A DNA stretch of 64,000 nucleotides from Hoeflea sp. GTDB taxonomy: Bacteria; Pseudomonadota; Alphaproteobacteria; Rhizobiales; Rhizobiaceae. Positions 7,731 through 16,548 of this stretch are shown piece after piece; the stretch's first letter is position 1; every line of letters begins with the position of its first letter. Where the stretch lies: positions 62,001 through 126,000 of the forward strand of contig NZ_NVXQ01000021.1 of the NCBI RefSeq assembly GCF_002733955.1, written 5' to 3'. The notes beneath the pieces were generated by a model. That model was given only the letters and a program-made list of their open reading frames with translations, did no database searches and was not told where the DNA came from. The position numbers were made by a program, and so were the translations under genes.

Positions 7731-8951
7731 GTGAGCAAGCCCCCGATCCCGGAGACGACGGGTATCATGGTGTGCGGCCATGGCAGCCGCAACCAGAATG
7801 CAGCCCGCGAATTCGCCACCGTGGCCGAGGGGCTGAAGGCAAGGTACCCGGACACGCATGTCGAATATGGCTACCTGGAATTCTGCAATCCGGTGATCTC
7901 GGAAGGTCTCGACCGGCTTCGCGCCAAGGGCATCACCCGGGTGCTGGCGGTGCCGGGCATGCTGTTTGCCGCAGGCCACGCCAAGAACGACATTCCCTCG
8001 GTGCTCAACACCTACCAGGCGCAAAACCCCGGAATGGTGATCAATTACGGCCGGGAACTGGGCATCGACCTGAAGATGATCCGCGCCGCCGGCGAACGGA
8101 TCCAGGCTGCGCTCGATACGGCGAACAAGGAGCATGGTGAGGTTGCGATCCATGACACGCTGCTGATGGTGGTCGGCCGCGGATCATCCGACCCCGACGC
8201 CAATTCCAACGCCTCGAAAGTGATGCGGATGCTGTGGGAAGGCTTTGGCTTCGGCTGGGCCGAGACCTGCTATTCCGGCGTCACCTTTCCGCTGGTCGGG
8301 CCGGGGCTGAGCCATGCGGCAAAGCTCGGCTACAAGCGCATCATCGTGTTTCCGTATTTCCTGTTTACCGGCGTTCTGGTCAAGCGGATCTATTCGGAAA
8401 CCGATGCGGTGGCGGCCAACCATCCCGAAATCCAGTTCATCAAGGCGTCCTACCTGAGCGACCATCCGCTGGTGCTCGACACCTTCCAGGACCGGGTGCA
8501 GGAGATCATGGACGGGCAGGCACTGATGAACTGCCAGATGTGCAAGTACCGCGAACAGGTGCTCGGCTTCGAGGCCGAAGTGGGGCTGCCGCAGGAAAGC
8601 CATCACCACCATGTCGAAGGCATTGGCGGCGGGCTCGAGGATTGTCCGTGCAAGGGCGATTGCGACGCCTCGTGCCGGGAAGAAGAATTCTGCAAAGAGC
8701 ACGGTCTGCCCTGGACGCCGGTGCACAGCCATGCGAGCCCGGCGCCGCTGGAGCCGGTGCATGATCATTCGCATGGACACGATCACTCACATGCGCAGGG
8801 GCATGGGCACGATCACAGCCATGACCATGGTCACGACCACTCTCACGATCATACCCATGATCAGGGCCATTCGCACGACCATCATCACCATCCCTATCCG
8901 CATGCCGACCATCCGCATGGGCCGCGTTCGATGGAAAAGAAGAAGGGCTGA
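7731..8951 (+). CDS. cbiX: Sirohydrochlorin cobaltochelatase CbiX with Cys-rich and His-rich C-terminus
   Basis: CbiX inserts cobalt into sirohydrochlorin, the early step of the cobalt-first route. The protein has 406 residues from a GTG start. It carries two chelatase half-domains: GIMVCGHGSRNQNAA near residue 11 with the metal-site His, and LLMVVGRGSSDPDANSNASK near residue 145. After residue 260 comes MNCQMCKYREQVLGFE and a C-P-C-K-G-D-C-D-A-S-C cluster, compatible with the Fe-S centre described for long CbiX proteins. The tail from about residue 343 to 400 alternates His with Asp, Ser or Gly, with about 25 His, and probably stores or buffers cobalt. It overlaps nothing; cobH follows after 2 bases. 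Its presence beside the late chelatase CobN is notable. Confidence 0.95.
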   Translation: MSKPPIPETTGIMVCGHGSRNQNAAREFATVAEGLKARYPDTHVEYGYLEFCNPVISEGLDRLRAKGITRVLAVPGMLFAAGHAKNDIPSVLNTYQAQNPGMVINYGRELGIDLKMIRAAGERIQAALDTANKEHGEVAIHDTLLMVVGRGSSDPDANSNASKVMRMLWEGFGFGWAETCYSGVTFPLVGPGLSHAAKLGYKRIIVFPYFLFTGVLVKRIYSETDAVAANHPEIQFIKASYLSDHPLVLDTFQDRVQEIMDGQALMNCQMCKYREQVLGFEAEVGLPQESHHHHVEGIGGGLEDCPCKGDCDASCREEEFCKEHGLPWTPVHSHASPAPLEPVHDHSHGHDHSHAQGHGHDHSHDHGHDHSHDHTHDQGHSHDHHHHPYPHADHPHGPRSMEKKKG

Positions 8952-8953
8952 GC

Positions 8954-9595
8954 ATGAGTGCCTCGGCCCCGATCCTAGACCCGGCGGAAATCTACCGGAA
9001 GTCCTTTGCCATCATTCAGGCAGAGGCCGATCTGGCGCGGTTCGGGGCCGATGCCCGCTCAATCGTGGTGCGGATGATCCATGCCTGCGGCATGGTCGAT
9101 CTGGCCGACGACATCGTGGTGTCGTCAGGTTTCGCGGGCGCTGCAAGGACGGCGCTTAAGGCGGGTGCGCCGGTGTTGTGCGATGCGGAGATGGTTCGGC
9201 ACGGGGTGATCACGCGGCTGATGCCTGCCTCAAACGAGGTGCTGTGCCTGCTCAACGATCCGCAGGTGCGGGAGATCGCGGCACGCAAACAGACAACGCG
9301 CTCGGCCGCGCAGGTGGATCTCTGGGCAGACCGCATGGGCGGCGCCGTGATTGCCATCGGCAATGCGCCGACAGCGCTGTTCCGTTTGCTCGATCTCATA
9401 GATGCTGGAGCACCGAAGCCCGCCGCAATCATCGGGGTGCCTGTCGGCTTTGTCGGGGCTGCGGAAAGCAAGGATGCGCTCGTGGCCGATCCGCGGGGAG
9501 TCGAGTTCCTGACGGTGACGGGGCGGCGAGGCGGCAGTGCGCTGGCCAGTTCCGCCGTCAATGCGCTGGCCGGGGGGCTTGAAGGGCATGGCTAG
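8954..9595 (+). CDS. cobH: Precorrin-8X methylmutase CobH
   Basis: CobH moves the methyl group from C11 to C12 of precorrin-8X to give hydrogenobyrinic acid. At 213 residues it has the normal family length. The conserved segment SIVVRMIHACGMVDLADD (about residues 35-53) contains the catalytic His, and GNAPTALFRLLDLI and IIGVPVGFVGAAESKD are family blocks near 136 and 156. It starts 2 bases after cbiX and overlaps cobL by 8 bases, so it sits within one operon running from 7488 to 14192. Confidence 0.96.
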   Translation: MSASAPILDPAEIYRKSFAIIQAEADLARFGADARSIVVRMIHACGMVDLADDIVVSSGFAGAARTALKAGAPVLCDAEMVRHGVITRLMPASNEVLCLLNDPQVREIAARKQTTRSAAQVDLWADRMGGAVIAIGNAPTALFRLLDLIDAGAPKPAAIIGVPVGFVGAAESKDALVADPRGVEFLTVTGRRGGSALASSAVNALAGGLEGHG

Positions 9596-10829
9596 CGGTT
9601 CGGGGACCAACGCACCCTGGCTCACCATCATCGGCATTGGCGACAACGGGCTCGAGAGCCTGACGCCACCGGCGCGCGCACTGTTTGACGCGGCTGAAAC
9701 GATCATTGCGCCAGAACGGGTGCTGGCGCGGATCGATTGCGGGAGGCGCGAAACCATTGCCTGGACCTTCGGCATCAAGGAAACCATTGCCCTGGTGATG
9801 GCGCGGCGCGGCACGCCGGTAACGATCCTGGCGACCGGGGACCCGATGTTTTTTGGCGTCGGCGCCACCTTGATGCGGCAGATGGAAGCGACCGAGATGC
9901 GGGTGATCCCGTCACCCTCTGCGTTTTCTCTTGCTGCCGCCAAGCTCGGCTGGGCGTTGCAGGATGTGGCGATGATCTCGCTGCATGGCCGTTCGGTGCA
10001 TGGGCTTGCCGCGCATGTGCAACCCGGCGCACGGATCATTGCGCTGACCTCAAGCGGGCAGACGGTGATCGAGGCGGCGCAGATCCTGAGCGCGCGCGGC
10101 TATGGCCGGTCCGAGATGCATGTGCTCGAGCATATGGGCGGTCCGGAAGAGCGCGTGCGGGTGATGCGGGCTGACCGGGTTGCCGCCGAGAAACCCGGCA
10201 TCGCCGGTTTCAACACGCTGGCGATTGCCTGCGAGGCGCAACCGGGAGCCGCGTTGCTGCCGTCGGTTCCGGGGCTGCCGGACGACGCCTTCGAGCATGA
10301 CGGGCAACTGACCAAGCGTGAGGTGCGGGCCGTCACCCTGTCCCGGCTCGGGCCGGTGCCGGGCGGCTTGATGTGGGATGTCGGCGCGGGCTGCGGTTCG
10401 ATCGGAATTGAATGGATACGTGCGGCGCGCGGGGCACGGGCGATTGCCATTGAGGCCAGCGAGGCGCGGCGGACGATGGCTGCACACAATGCGGTGACGC
10501 TCGGCGCACCCGCTCTCGTGATCGTGGCTGGAACCGCACCCGATGCGCTTGCCAATCTGGACACGCCAGACGCGGTTTTCATCGGTGGCGGGATTTCCAA
10601 TGACGGCGTGTTCGAAGCCTCGTGGGAGGCGCTCAAGCCGTTCGGCAGGATGGTTGCCAATGCCGTGACAGTAGAGGGCGAGGCGCGTCTGTTCGCTCTG
10701 CAATCGGTACATGGCGGCGAGCTGACACGCATGCAGGTGAGCCGCGCCGAACCTGTCGGCCGCTACCTCGGCTGGAAGCCGATGATGCCGGTGACGATCT
10801 GGTCGGTGACAAAGGGACTGGATCGATGA
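9588..10829 (+). CDS. cobL: Precorrin-6Y C5,15-methyltransferase (decarboxylating) CobL
   Basis: CobL methylates C5 and C15 of precorrin-6Y and removes the acetate carboxyl at C12. The 413-residue fusion has an N-terminal CbiE-type domain (WLTIIGIGDNGLESL near residue 10; ATGDPMFFGVGATL near 80) and a C-terminal CbiT-type Rossmann methyltransferase (MWDVGAGCGSIGIEW near residue 262). The ATG at 9588 was chosen over the upstream ATG at 9537 because it restores the family N-terminus and gives a short coupled overlap with cobH. It ends in an ATGA overlap with cobI. Confidence 0.96.
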   Translation: MASGSGTNAPWLTIIGIGDNGLESLTPPARALFDAAETIIAPERVLARIDCGRRETIAWTFGIKETIALVMARRGTPVTILATGDPMFFGVGATLMRQMEATEMRVIPSPSAFSLAAAKLGWALQDVAMISLHGRSVHGLAAHVQPGARIIALTSSGQTVIEAAQILSARGYGRSEMHVLEHMGGPEERVRVMRADRVAAEKPGIAGFNTLAIACEAQPGAALLPSVPGLPDDAFEHDGQLTKREVRAVTLSRLGPVPGGLMWDVGAGCGSIGIEWIRAARGARAIAIEASEARRTMAAHNAVTLGAPALVIVAGTAPDALANLDTPDAVFIGGGISNDGVFEASWEALKPFGRMVANAVTVEGEARLFALQSVHGGELTRMQVSRAEPVGRYLGWKPMMPVTIWSVTKGLDR

Positions 10830-11554
10830 GCGGAAGACTCTACGGGCTCGGGCTTGGTCCGGGTGATCCGGAACTGATTACGCTGAAGGCGCACCGGATC
10901 CTGCAGAGCGTGCCGGTGATCGCCTGGCCGGCGCCCGATACGGGACCGAGTTTTGCCCGCTCGATTGCGGCGCCTTATCTGCCGGACGGGCAGATCGAGG
11001 TGCCGATCGTGGTGCCGATGCGCACCGAGAGATTTCCGGCGCGTGATGTCTATGACAAGGCCTCGGTCGAGATCGCTGCGCATCTGGATGCGGGCCGGGA
11101 CGTGGCGGTGCTGTGCGAGGGCGATCCGTTCTTCTACGGCTCGTTCATGTATGTGTTCGAACGGCTGGCAGCGGATTACCCGACCGAAGTGGTTCCGGGG
11201 GTCTCATCGATGATGGCGGCGGCAAGTGCGGCGGGCCGTCCGCTGGCTGCGCGCAACGATGTGCTCAGCGTCGTGCCGGGTCCACTTAGCGATGAAGAGC
11301 TCACAAATCGATTCAACGGTGCAGATGCATTAGCGATCATTAAGATAGGCAGGCATTTCAATCGCTTGCGTGCGTTGATTGCGAAATTGAATCTGCTACC
11401 TCATGCAATTTATGTCGAACGGGTTTCGCTCGGCGCCGAGCGGTTGATGCCGCTTGCCGAGGTGGCTGAAGACACCGCCCCGTATTTTTCCATGATCCTG
11501 ATCTACAAGGGCGGCGAGGACTGGATCCAAGCCCTGCCCGGGAGCAAAACATGA
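10826..11554 (+). CDS. cobI: Precorrin-2 C20-methyltransferase CobI
   Basis: CobI uses S-adenosylmethionine to methylate C20 of precorrin-2, forming precorrin-3A. The 242-residue protein opens with the tetrapyrrole methylase SAM loop LYGLGLGPGDPELITLKA (about residues 5-22). CEGDPFFYGSFMYVFERL lies near 97 and VVPGVSSMMAAASAAGRPLA near 122. It is coupled to cobL and to the cbiG-cobJ gene by ATGA overlaps. Bases 11290-11420 within it are clearly richer in A+T than the rest of the operon although the frame is intact and the protein still looks normal there. Confidence 0.96.
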   Translation: MSGRLYGLGLGPGDPELITLKAHRILQSVPVIAWPAPDTGPSFARSIAAPYLPDGQIEVPIVVPMRTERFPARDVYDKASVEIAAHLDAGRDVAVLCEGDPFFYGSFMYVFERLAADYPTEVVPGVSSMMAAASAAGRPLAARNDVLSVVPGPLSDEELTNRFNGADALAIIKIGRHFNRLRALIAKLNLLPHAIYVERVSLGAERLMPLAEVAEDTAPYFSMILIYKGGEDWIQALPGSKT

Positions 11555-13410
11555 CCACATCTCCCGCCATTGTCATCCTGTCGGAGGCCGCTTTGCCGAT
11601 GGCCCGGCGCATTGCCGAGACCATCGGTGGCGAAGTGCATGGACATGATCGACGTATCACCGAAAGCGTTGACGCAACCTTTACGGACACAGGCCAACAT
11701 TTGGGGGGGCTGTTTCAAAACGGCCGGCCGATCGTCGCCTTGATGGCGGCTGGCGCGGTGATCCGCTTGCTGGCACCGCAGCTTCAGGACAAGCAGAATG
11801 AGCCGCCGGTTCTAGCGGCTGCGGAAGATGGTTCGGCCGTGGTTCCGCTTCTCGGCGGGCATCACGGAGCCAATGATCTGGCGCGCGAAATCGCCGGTGC
11901 TGTTGAGGGCTTTGCCGCGATCACCACAGCCGGAGATCTGAAATTCGGTGTCGCACTGGATCAGCCGCCGGAGGGCTGGGTGCTGGCCAATCCGGCAGAC
12001 GCGAAGCAGGTGATGGCGGATCTGGTGGCCGGCAAATCAGCACGACTTGAGGGTGAGGCAGACTGGCTTTCCGAAAGCGGGTTGCCGCTGTCGGTGGATG
12101 GCCAGGTACCGCTGAGCGTATCCAACCGTGCAGACGTGGACCCGGCAGGTGGTTTGCTTTACCGGCCGAAGAACCTTGTTCTTGGGATCGGCTGTGAACG
12201 CGGTGCAAGTGGCGACGAGGCGCTGGCGCTGACTTTGGAAAGCTTGGCCGAGGCCGGGTTTTGTGCTGCGTCAGTCGGGCTGGTGGCCTCGATTGACGTC
12301 AAGGCGGACGAGGCCGCAGTGCATCATCTGGCGCATCATTTTGGCTGTCCGGCGCGGTTCTTCGATGCAGCGACGCTGGAAGCCGAGACGCCGCGGCTCA
12401 AGAACCCGTCCGACATCGTCTTTGCCGAAGTCGGCTGTCACGGCGTCAGCGAAGGGGCGGCGCTTGCAGCGGTTGGCGCCGCGGGCGAACTGGTTGCGGA
12501 GAAACGCAAGAGCAAGCGGGCAACCTGCGCCATCGGGCAGGCCGTTGAGCCTTTCACAAATGCCAAGCTGCCGGGGAGGGCGCGGGGCAAGCTGATGGTG
12601 GTCGGCATCGGGCCGGGATCCGAAGGCTGGCGCTCGCCGGAAGTGTCGCAGATGGTTTCGGCTTCGACCGATCTGGTCGGCTACTCGCTCTATCTCGATT
12701 TGCTCGGGCCGCTGACCAAGGGCAAGGCGCGGCATGATTTCGATCTCGGCAAGGAAGAGGCGCGGGTGCGCCATGCCATGGAACTGGCGGGCGAGGGGAA
12801 ATCGGTGGCGCTGGTCTGTTCCGGTGACGCCGGAATCTACGCCATGGCGACGCTCGTGTTCGAACTGCTCGACAAGGCCGATGGGCCGGAGGGGCTGACG
12901 GCGGAGGCGCGGCGGATCGAGATCGCGGTGTCGCCCGGCATTTCGGCGCTGCAGGCAGCCGCTGCGCGGGCCGGTGCGCCGCTGGGCCATGATTTCTGCA
13001 CCATCTCGCTGTCGGATCTGCTGACGCCGTGGGAGGACATCAAGCGCCGGGTGACGGCGGCGGGCGAGGGTGATTTCGTCATCGCGTTCTACAATCCGGT
13101 GTCGAAGAAGCGGCGGACGCAACTGGCCTGGGCGCGCGACAGGTTGCTTGAGCATCGTCCGGCCTCAACGCCGGTGATCCTCGCCACCAATCTGGGCCGC
13201 GAGGGCGAGTTGATCCGCATCGTGCCGCTGGGCGCGCTCAATGTCGATGATGTCGACATGCTGACCGTGGTGGTGGTCGGTTCCTCAAATTCCTCAACGG
13301 TGAGTACCGGGGACGGCAAGACATGGGTCTACACGCCGCGGGGCTATGCGCGGAAAGAAGGCACGGCGATGACCCAGATTGGCACACAGATTTCAGGAGA
13401 CGCGGCATGA
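11551..13410 (+). CDS. cobJ: CbiG-CobJ fusion: cobalamin protein CbiG and precorrin-3B C17-methyltransferase
   Basis: A 619-residue two-domain protein. Residues 1 to about 335 are CbiG-like: an N-terminal part with GRPIVALMAAGAVIRLLAP near 60 and a CobE/CbiG C-terminal part with LVLGIGCERGASGDEALALT near 209. Residues from about 345 are CobJ, with the SAM loop LMVVGIGPGSEGWRSPEV, CSGDAGIYAMATLVFELL near 426 and AFYNPVSKKRRTQLAWARD near 512. CobJ methylates C17 with ring contraction; CbiG opens the ring-A lactone in the anaerobic route. A CbiG domain is unexpected for a purely CobG-dependent aerobic pathway. The gene is coupled to cobI and cobM by ATGA overlaps. The symbol refers to the methyltransferase half. 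Confidence 0.95.
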   Translation: MTTSPAIVILSEAALPMARRIAETIGGEVHGHDRRITESVDATFTDTGQHLGGLFQNGRPIVALMAAGAVIRLLAPQLQDKQNEPPVLAAAEDGSAVVPLLGGHHGANDLAREIAGAVEGFAAITTAGDLKFGVALDQPPEGWVLANPADAKQVMADLVAGKSARLEGEADWLSESGLPLSVDGQVPLSVSNRADVDPAGGLLYRPKNLVLGIGCERGASGDEALALTLESLAEAGFCAASVGLVASIDVKADEAAVHHLAHHFGCPARFFDAATLEAETPRLKNPSDIVFAEVGCHGVSEGAALAAVGAAGELVAEKRKSKRATCAIGQAVEPFTNAKLPGRARGKLMVVGIGPGSEGWRSPEVSQMVSASTDLVGYSLYLDLLGPLTKGKARHDFDLGKEEARVRHAMELAGEGKSVALVCSGDAGIYAMATLVFELLDKADGPEGLTAEARRIEIAVSPGISALQAAAARAGAPLGHDFCTISLSDLLTPWEDIKRRVTAAGEGDFVIAFYNPVSKKRRTQLAWARDRLLEHRPASTPVILATNLGREGELIRIVPLGALNVDDVDMLTVVVVGSSNSSTVSTGDGKTWVYTPRGYARKEGTAMTQIGTQISGDAA

Positions 13411-14192
13411 CCGTTTATTTCATCGGCGCCGGTCCCGGCGCGCCGGATCTCATCACCGTGCGCGGATTGAAGCTGATCGAGCGTTGCCCGGTGTGCCTGT
13501 ATGCCGGTTCGCTGGTGCCGGAAGAGATCGTGCATGCAGCGCCCACCGATGCGCTGGTCAAGGACACTGCGCCGATGCATCTCGACGAGATCATTGCCGA
13601 CATGAAAACCGCGCATGAGGCCGGGCAGGATGTGGCGCGGGTGCATTCGGGCGATCCGGCGATCTATGGCGCGGTGGCCGAACAGATGCGCCGGCTTGAT
13701 GCGCTCGGGATCAACTACGAAGTGGTGCCGGGTGTGCCGGCCTTCGCCGGAGCCGCGGCAAAGCTTGCTACCGAGCTGACGCTGCCGGAAATCGCCCAGA
13801 CGGTGATCATCACCCGCACGGGCATGAAGGCATCGTCGATGCCGGAATTCGAGCAGCTGGAGATCCTCGGCCAATCGCGGGCGACGCTCGCCATCCACCT
13901 GTCGATCCGCAATCTCGACTACGTGCGCCGGTCGCTGGAGCGCTATTACGGCGCCGATTGCCCGGTGGTGATCGCCTACCGCGCCACCTGGCCGGACGAG
14001 CTCTACATCCGCACCACGCTGGAAGGGATGAAGGAAGAGGTACGCAAGCACAAGATCACCCGCACGGCGCTCATTCTGGTGGGCAAGGTCTTCGGCGAGA
14101 ACAATTTCCGCGACAGCGATCTCTACAATGCCGAGTACTCGCATGTGCTCAGGAATGTCGGGAAAAAGAAAAAGGCGAAGGCGGCAGGCTGA
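13407..14192 (+). CDS. cobM: Precorrin-4 C11-methyltransferase CobM
   Basis: CobM adds a methyl group at C11 of precorrin-4 to give precorrin-5. The 261-residue protein begins with MTVYFIGAGPGAPDLITVRG, the SAM-binding loop of the tetrapyrrole methylases. RVHSGDPAIYGAVAEQMRRL lies near residue 74 and VVPGVPAFAGAAAKLA near 104. It starts inside the stop of cbiG-cobJ (ATGA) and is the last gene of the plus-strand operon; a minus-strand YjbR-like gene converges 3 bases later. The C-terminus is Lys-rich (GKKKKAKAAG). Confidence 0.96.
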   Translation: MTVYFIGAGPGAPDLITVRGLKLIERCPVCLYAGSLVPEEIVHAAPTDALVKDTAPMHLDEIIADMKTAHEAGQDVARVHSGDPAIYGAVAEQMRRLDALGINYEVVPGVPAFAGAAAKLATELTLPEIAQTVIITRTGMKASSMPEFEQLEILGQSRATLAIHLSIRNLDYVRRSLERYYGADCPVVIAYRATWPDELYIRTTLEGMKEEVRKHKITRTALILVGKVFGENNFRDSDLYNAEYSHVLRNVGKKKKAKAAG

Positions 14193-14195
14193 GCT

Positions 14196-14546
14196 TCACC
14201 CGGAGGGGAAATCCGGCAATTCGGCCTGGTGCTTCTTTGGCAGCCCCTGACGGACCAGACGGTAGGACTGGAGCAGCCGTTCGCGGAGCTCTCCGGGCTC
14301 CATGTCCCATGGCAGCAATATCCATGAGCGATGGAAATACGGCGCCTTCGTTCCGACGCCCATTTCGATGAGCATGGCCGAAGTTTCGACGCTGTCGGTT
14401 TTCACAGCCACTCCGGAGGTTGTCGCGCCAATTGAAGCGAACATCTTGCCGCCGATCTTCCATGCGTCGTGTCCGCCGCCCCACGGGTCGGAAACCTCGG
14501 CGCCGGGAAAGCTGGTGCATATGAAATTGATTGTCTCGCGGCTCAC
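14196..14546 (-). CDS. MmcQ/YjbR family protein
   Basis: A 116-residue protein of the MmcQ/YjbR (CyaY-like fold) family, often annotated as a DNA-binding protein. Family features are FICTSFPGAEVSDPWGGGHD near residue 7, WKIGGKMFASIG near 28 and a C-terminal WILLPWDMEPGELRERLLQSY near 74. The GTG start at 14546 is set by a strong AGGAGG site 6 bases upstream; the longer frame upstream has no ribosome site. It is convergent with cobM and precedes no operon partner. The molecular role of the family is poorly known. Confidence 0.82.
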   Translation of the reverse strand: MSRETINFICTSFPGAEVSDPWGGGHDAWKIGGKMFASIGATTSGVAVKTDSVETSAMLIEMGVGTKAPYFHRSWILLPWDMEPGELRERLLQSYRLVRQGLPKKHQAELPDFPSG

Positions 14547-14642
14547 CGGATCTCCTCCTGTATCGGAGCCATCCTGCCACCTCTTTCTGAGGCGATGCAA
14601 CGGCCGTGTTCGTTTGGGCGGGCAAGATGCCCGGCTTCGGCT

Positions 14643-15341
14643 TCAACCCTTCCGCCCAACCATGATCACCGGCAGCCCCAGCTCCCGTGCCGCCTCTATC
14701 TTGGCGTAGGCGGCGTTGCCGCCGGAGTCGCGGCAGACGATGTGGGTGATCGAGTGGGCGATCAGCACCATTGTTTCCACTGCCGGGGTGTCGCCGGGGC
14801 GGCCGAGCACGAGGGCGTGGTCGGGCAGGTCGAGCGGCTCTTCCGGCGGATCGATCATGCGGACGACGAAATGGACATCCTCGCGGCTGGCGAAGAGGCG
14901 GATGTGCTGTGAGCCGAGCGCCAGCAGCACGCGGGCGCGGGGCGGGATGGTATCACGGGCCTGCTCAAGCGTTTCGACTTCGATCCAGCTGTCGCCCGGC
15001 TGCTTTGCCCAGGGTTTTCGGGTGCGGATATCGAGCGGGACTCCCGCCTGTTTTGCAGCCTCGACCGCGTTGGCGCTGATCTGGCGGGCGAAGGGATGGG
15101 TGGCGTCGATCAGCTGGGTGACGCCGGTCTCGCGCAGGTATTGCATCAGTCCTTCGATGCCGCCGAAGCCGCCGGTGCGGACCTCGCCGGCGAGCGGGGC
15201 GGGTTCCTTCGTGCGGCCTGCCAGCGAGGTGATGATCCGGGCTTCGGGCTTTGATGCGACGAGTTCCTTGGCGAGATCCGCGGCCTCGCGGGTTCCGCCG
15301 AGGATCAGAATGGTTTCCTGTGCGGCGGCACTACCGGGCAT
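14643..15341 (-). CDS. cobK: Precorrin-6A reductase CobK
   Basis: CobK reduces precorrin-6A to precorrin-6Y (precorrin-6B) with NADPH. The 232-residue protein starts with a nucleotide-binding loop (ETILILGGTREAADLAKEL, about residues 9-27). DATHPFARQISANA lies near 80-93 and HIVCRDSGGNAAYAKIEAAR near 200, both family blocks. Its start overlaps the end of cbiD by 11 bases, so cbiD-cobK form a minus-strand pair divergent from cobA. The gap after its stop to the YjbR gene (14547-14642) shows no clear terminator. Confidence 0.95.
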   Translation of the reverse strand: MPGSAAAQETILILGGTREAADLAKELVASKPEARIITSLAGRTKEPAPLAGEVRTGGFGGIEGLMQYLRETGVTQLIDATHPFARQISANAVEAAKQAGVPLDIRTRKPWAKQPGDSWIEVETLEQARDTIPPRARVLLALGSQHIRLFASREDVHFVVRMIDPPEEPLDLPDHALVLGRPGDTPAVETMVLIAHSITHIVCRDSGGNAAYAKIEAARELGLPVIMVGRKG

Positions 15342-16440
15342 GGGCGAGCAGCTTTCCCGCGCGATTGGTGACCATCACATCGACCTCGACCGGTGCGCCG
15401 CGCAATGTTTCCAGCGCCGTGACGCGCGCTTGCGACGCGATCTTCATCGGCAGGTCAAGATCGTGATCCTGAGTCAATTCAAGCACTTCCATCGCGGTAT
15501 TGGCACTTAGAATCCGTTGCTTTAACTCGGCCTTCGCGCCCAGTGCCTCGGCCTGTGCGGCGAGCCATGTCATGTCGACCTGGCTGCGGCCGGAATGCAG
15601 GTCCAGCGCGCCTTGCGCCAGCTTGGTCAGCTTGGCAAAGCCGCCGGCGATGGTCAGGCGCGGTACCGGGTGGACGCGGAGATACTTGAGCAGGCCGCCG
15701 GCGAAATCGCCCATGTCGAGGCAGGCGATATCGGAGAGTTTATGAAAGTCCTGCGCCGTCTTCTCCGAGGTGGAGCCGGTGGCGCCGAGCACATGCGGGA
15801 AACCTTCTGCACGGGCGACATCGATGCCGCGGTGGATCGAGTGGATCCAGGCGGCGCAGGAATAGGGGTGGACGATGCCGGTGGTGCCGAGCACCGACAG
15901 TCCGCCGATGATGCCAAGCCGCGGGTTCCAGGTCTGCAAGGCGAGTTCGGCACCGTTCTCGATGGCGATCTCGATTTCGATATCGGGCGCGATGCCGTGC
16001 TCATCACACAGGGCGGTGACGACCTCCGTCATCATCCGGCGAGGGACGGGGTTGATGGCGGCTTCGCCCGGCGGGATCGGCAGCCCGGCCCTGGTGACGG
16101 TGCCGACGCCCGGGCCTGCCTTGAAGACGATACCTGCACCATCCACCAGGCGGCGCACGCTTGCCATTACCAGCGCCCCGTGGGTGACGTCGGGATCGTC
16201 GCCGGCATCCTTGATGATGCCTGCCATGGCGTGGTCCTTGGAGAGGGCTTCGCGGGCGAGGGGAAAGCTCGGTGTCTCGCCCTTGGGCAGCGTGATCTGG
16301 ACGGGGTCTGGGAAGTCGCCGGTGAGCAACGCGGTCAGGGCGGCTTTGGTTGCGGCGGTGGCGCAGGCGCCGGTGGTCCAGCCGCGGCGCAGGGCCGTGG
16401 CGGGTTTTTCCACCCGGATTTCGTTTTCGCCCGTGGCCAT
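15331..16440 (-). CDS. cbiD: Cobalt-precorrin-5B C1-methyltransferase CbiD
   Basis: CbiD methylates C1 after loss of the C2-unit, the step done by CobF in the classical aerobic route. The 369-residue protein contains RRGWTTGACATAATKAAL near residues 18-35, the PGVGTVTRAGLPIPPGEAAI block near 117 and LSVLGTTGIVHPYS near 183. HVLGATGSTSEKTAQDFHKL lies near 221. The ATG at 16440 is chosen; the frame runs on upstream but only as antisense of cobA. A CbiD with no CobF in the window suggests it serves the C1 methylation here, a point to be checked genome-wide. Confidence 0.95.
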   Translation of the reverse strand: MATGENEIRVEKPATALRRGWTTGACATAATKAALTALLTGDFPDPVQITLPKGETPSFPLAREALSKDHAMAGIIKDAGDDPDVTHGALVMASVRRLVDGAGIVFKAGPGVGTVTRAGLPIPPGEAAINPVPRRMMTEVVTALCDEHGIAPDIEIEIAIENGAELALQTWNPRLGIIGGLSVLGTTGIVHPYSCAAWIHSIHRGIDVARAEGFPHVLGATGSTSEKTAQDFHKLSDIACLDMGDFAGGLLKYLRVHPVPRLTIAGGFAKLTKLAQGALDLHSGRSQVDMTWLAAQAEALGAKAELKQRILSANTAMEVLELTQDHDLDLPMKIASQARVTALETLRGAPVEVDVMVTNRAGKLLAHAR

Positions 16441-16548
16441 GTCGCAGTTCTCTGTCGTGTCTTGCCTGTTGCCGTTATAGAATGTGATTGGTACGGGTGT
16501 AACCCATGGTGTTGTGCAGGAATCTCCTGCTCGCGTGAACGGAAAAAC

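Noticed and set aside
8758-8930. Tandem DNA repeat or CRISPR-like array in the cbiX tail
   Set aside because: The periodicity is codon-level alternation of His with Asp, Ser or Gly; there are no spacers or exact repeat units.
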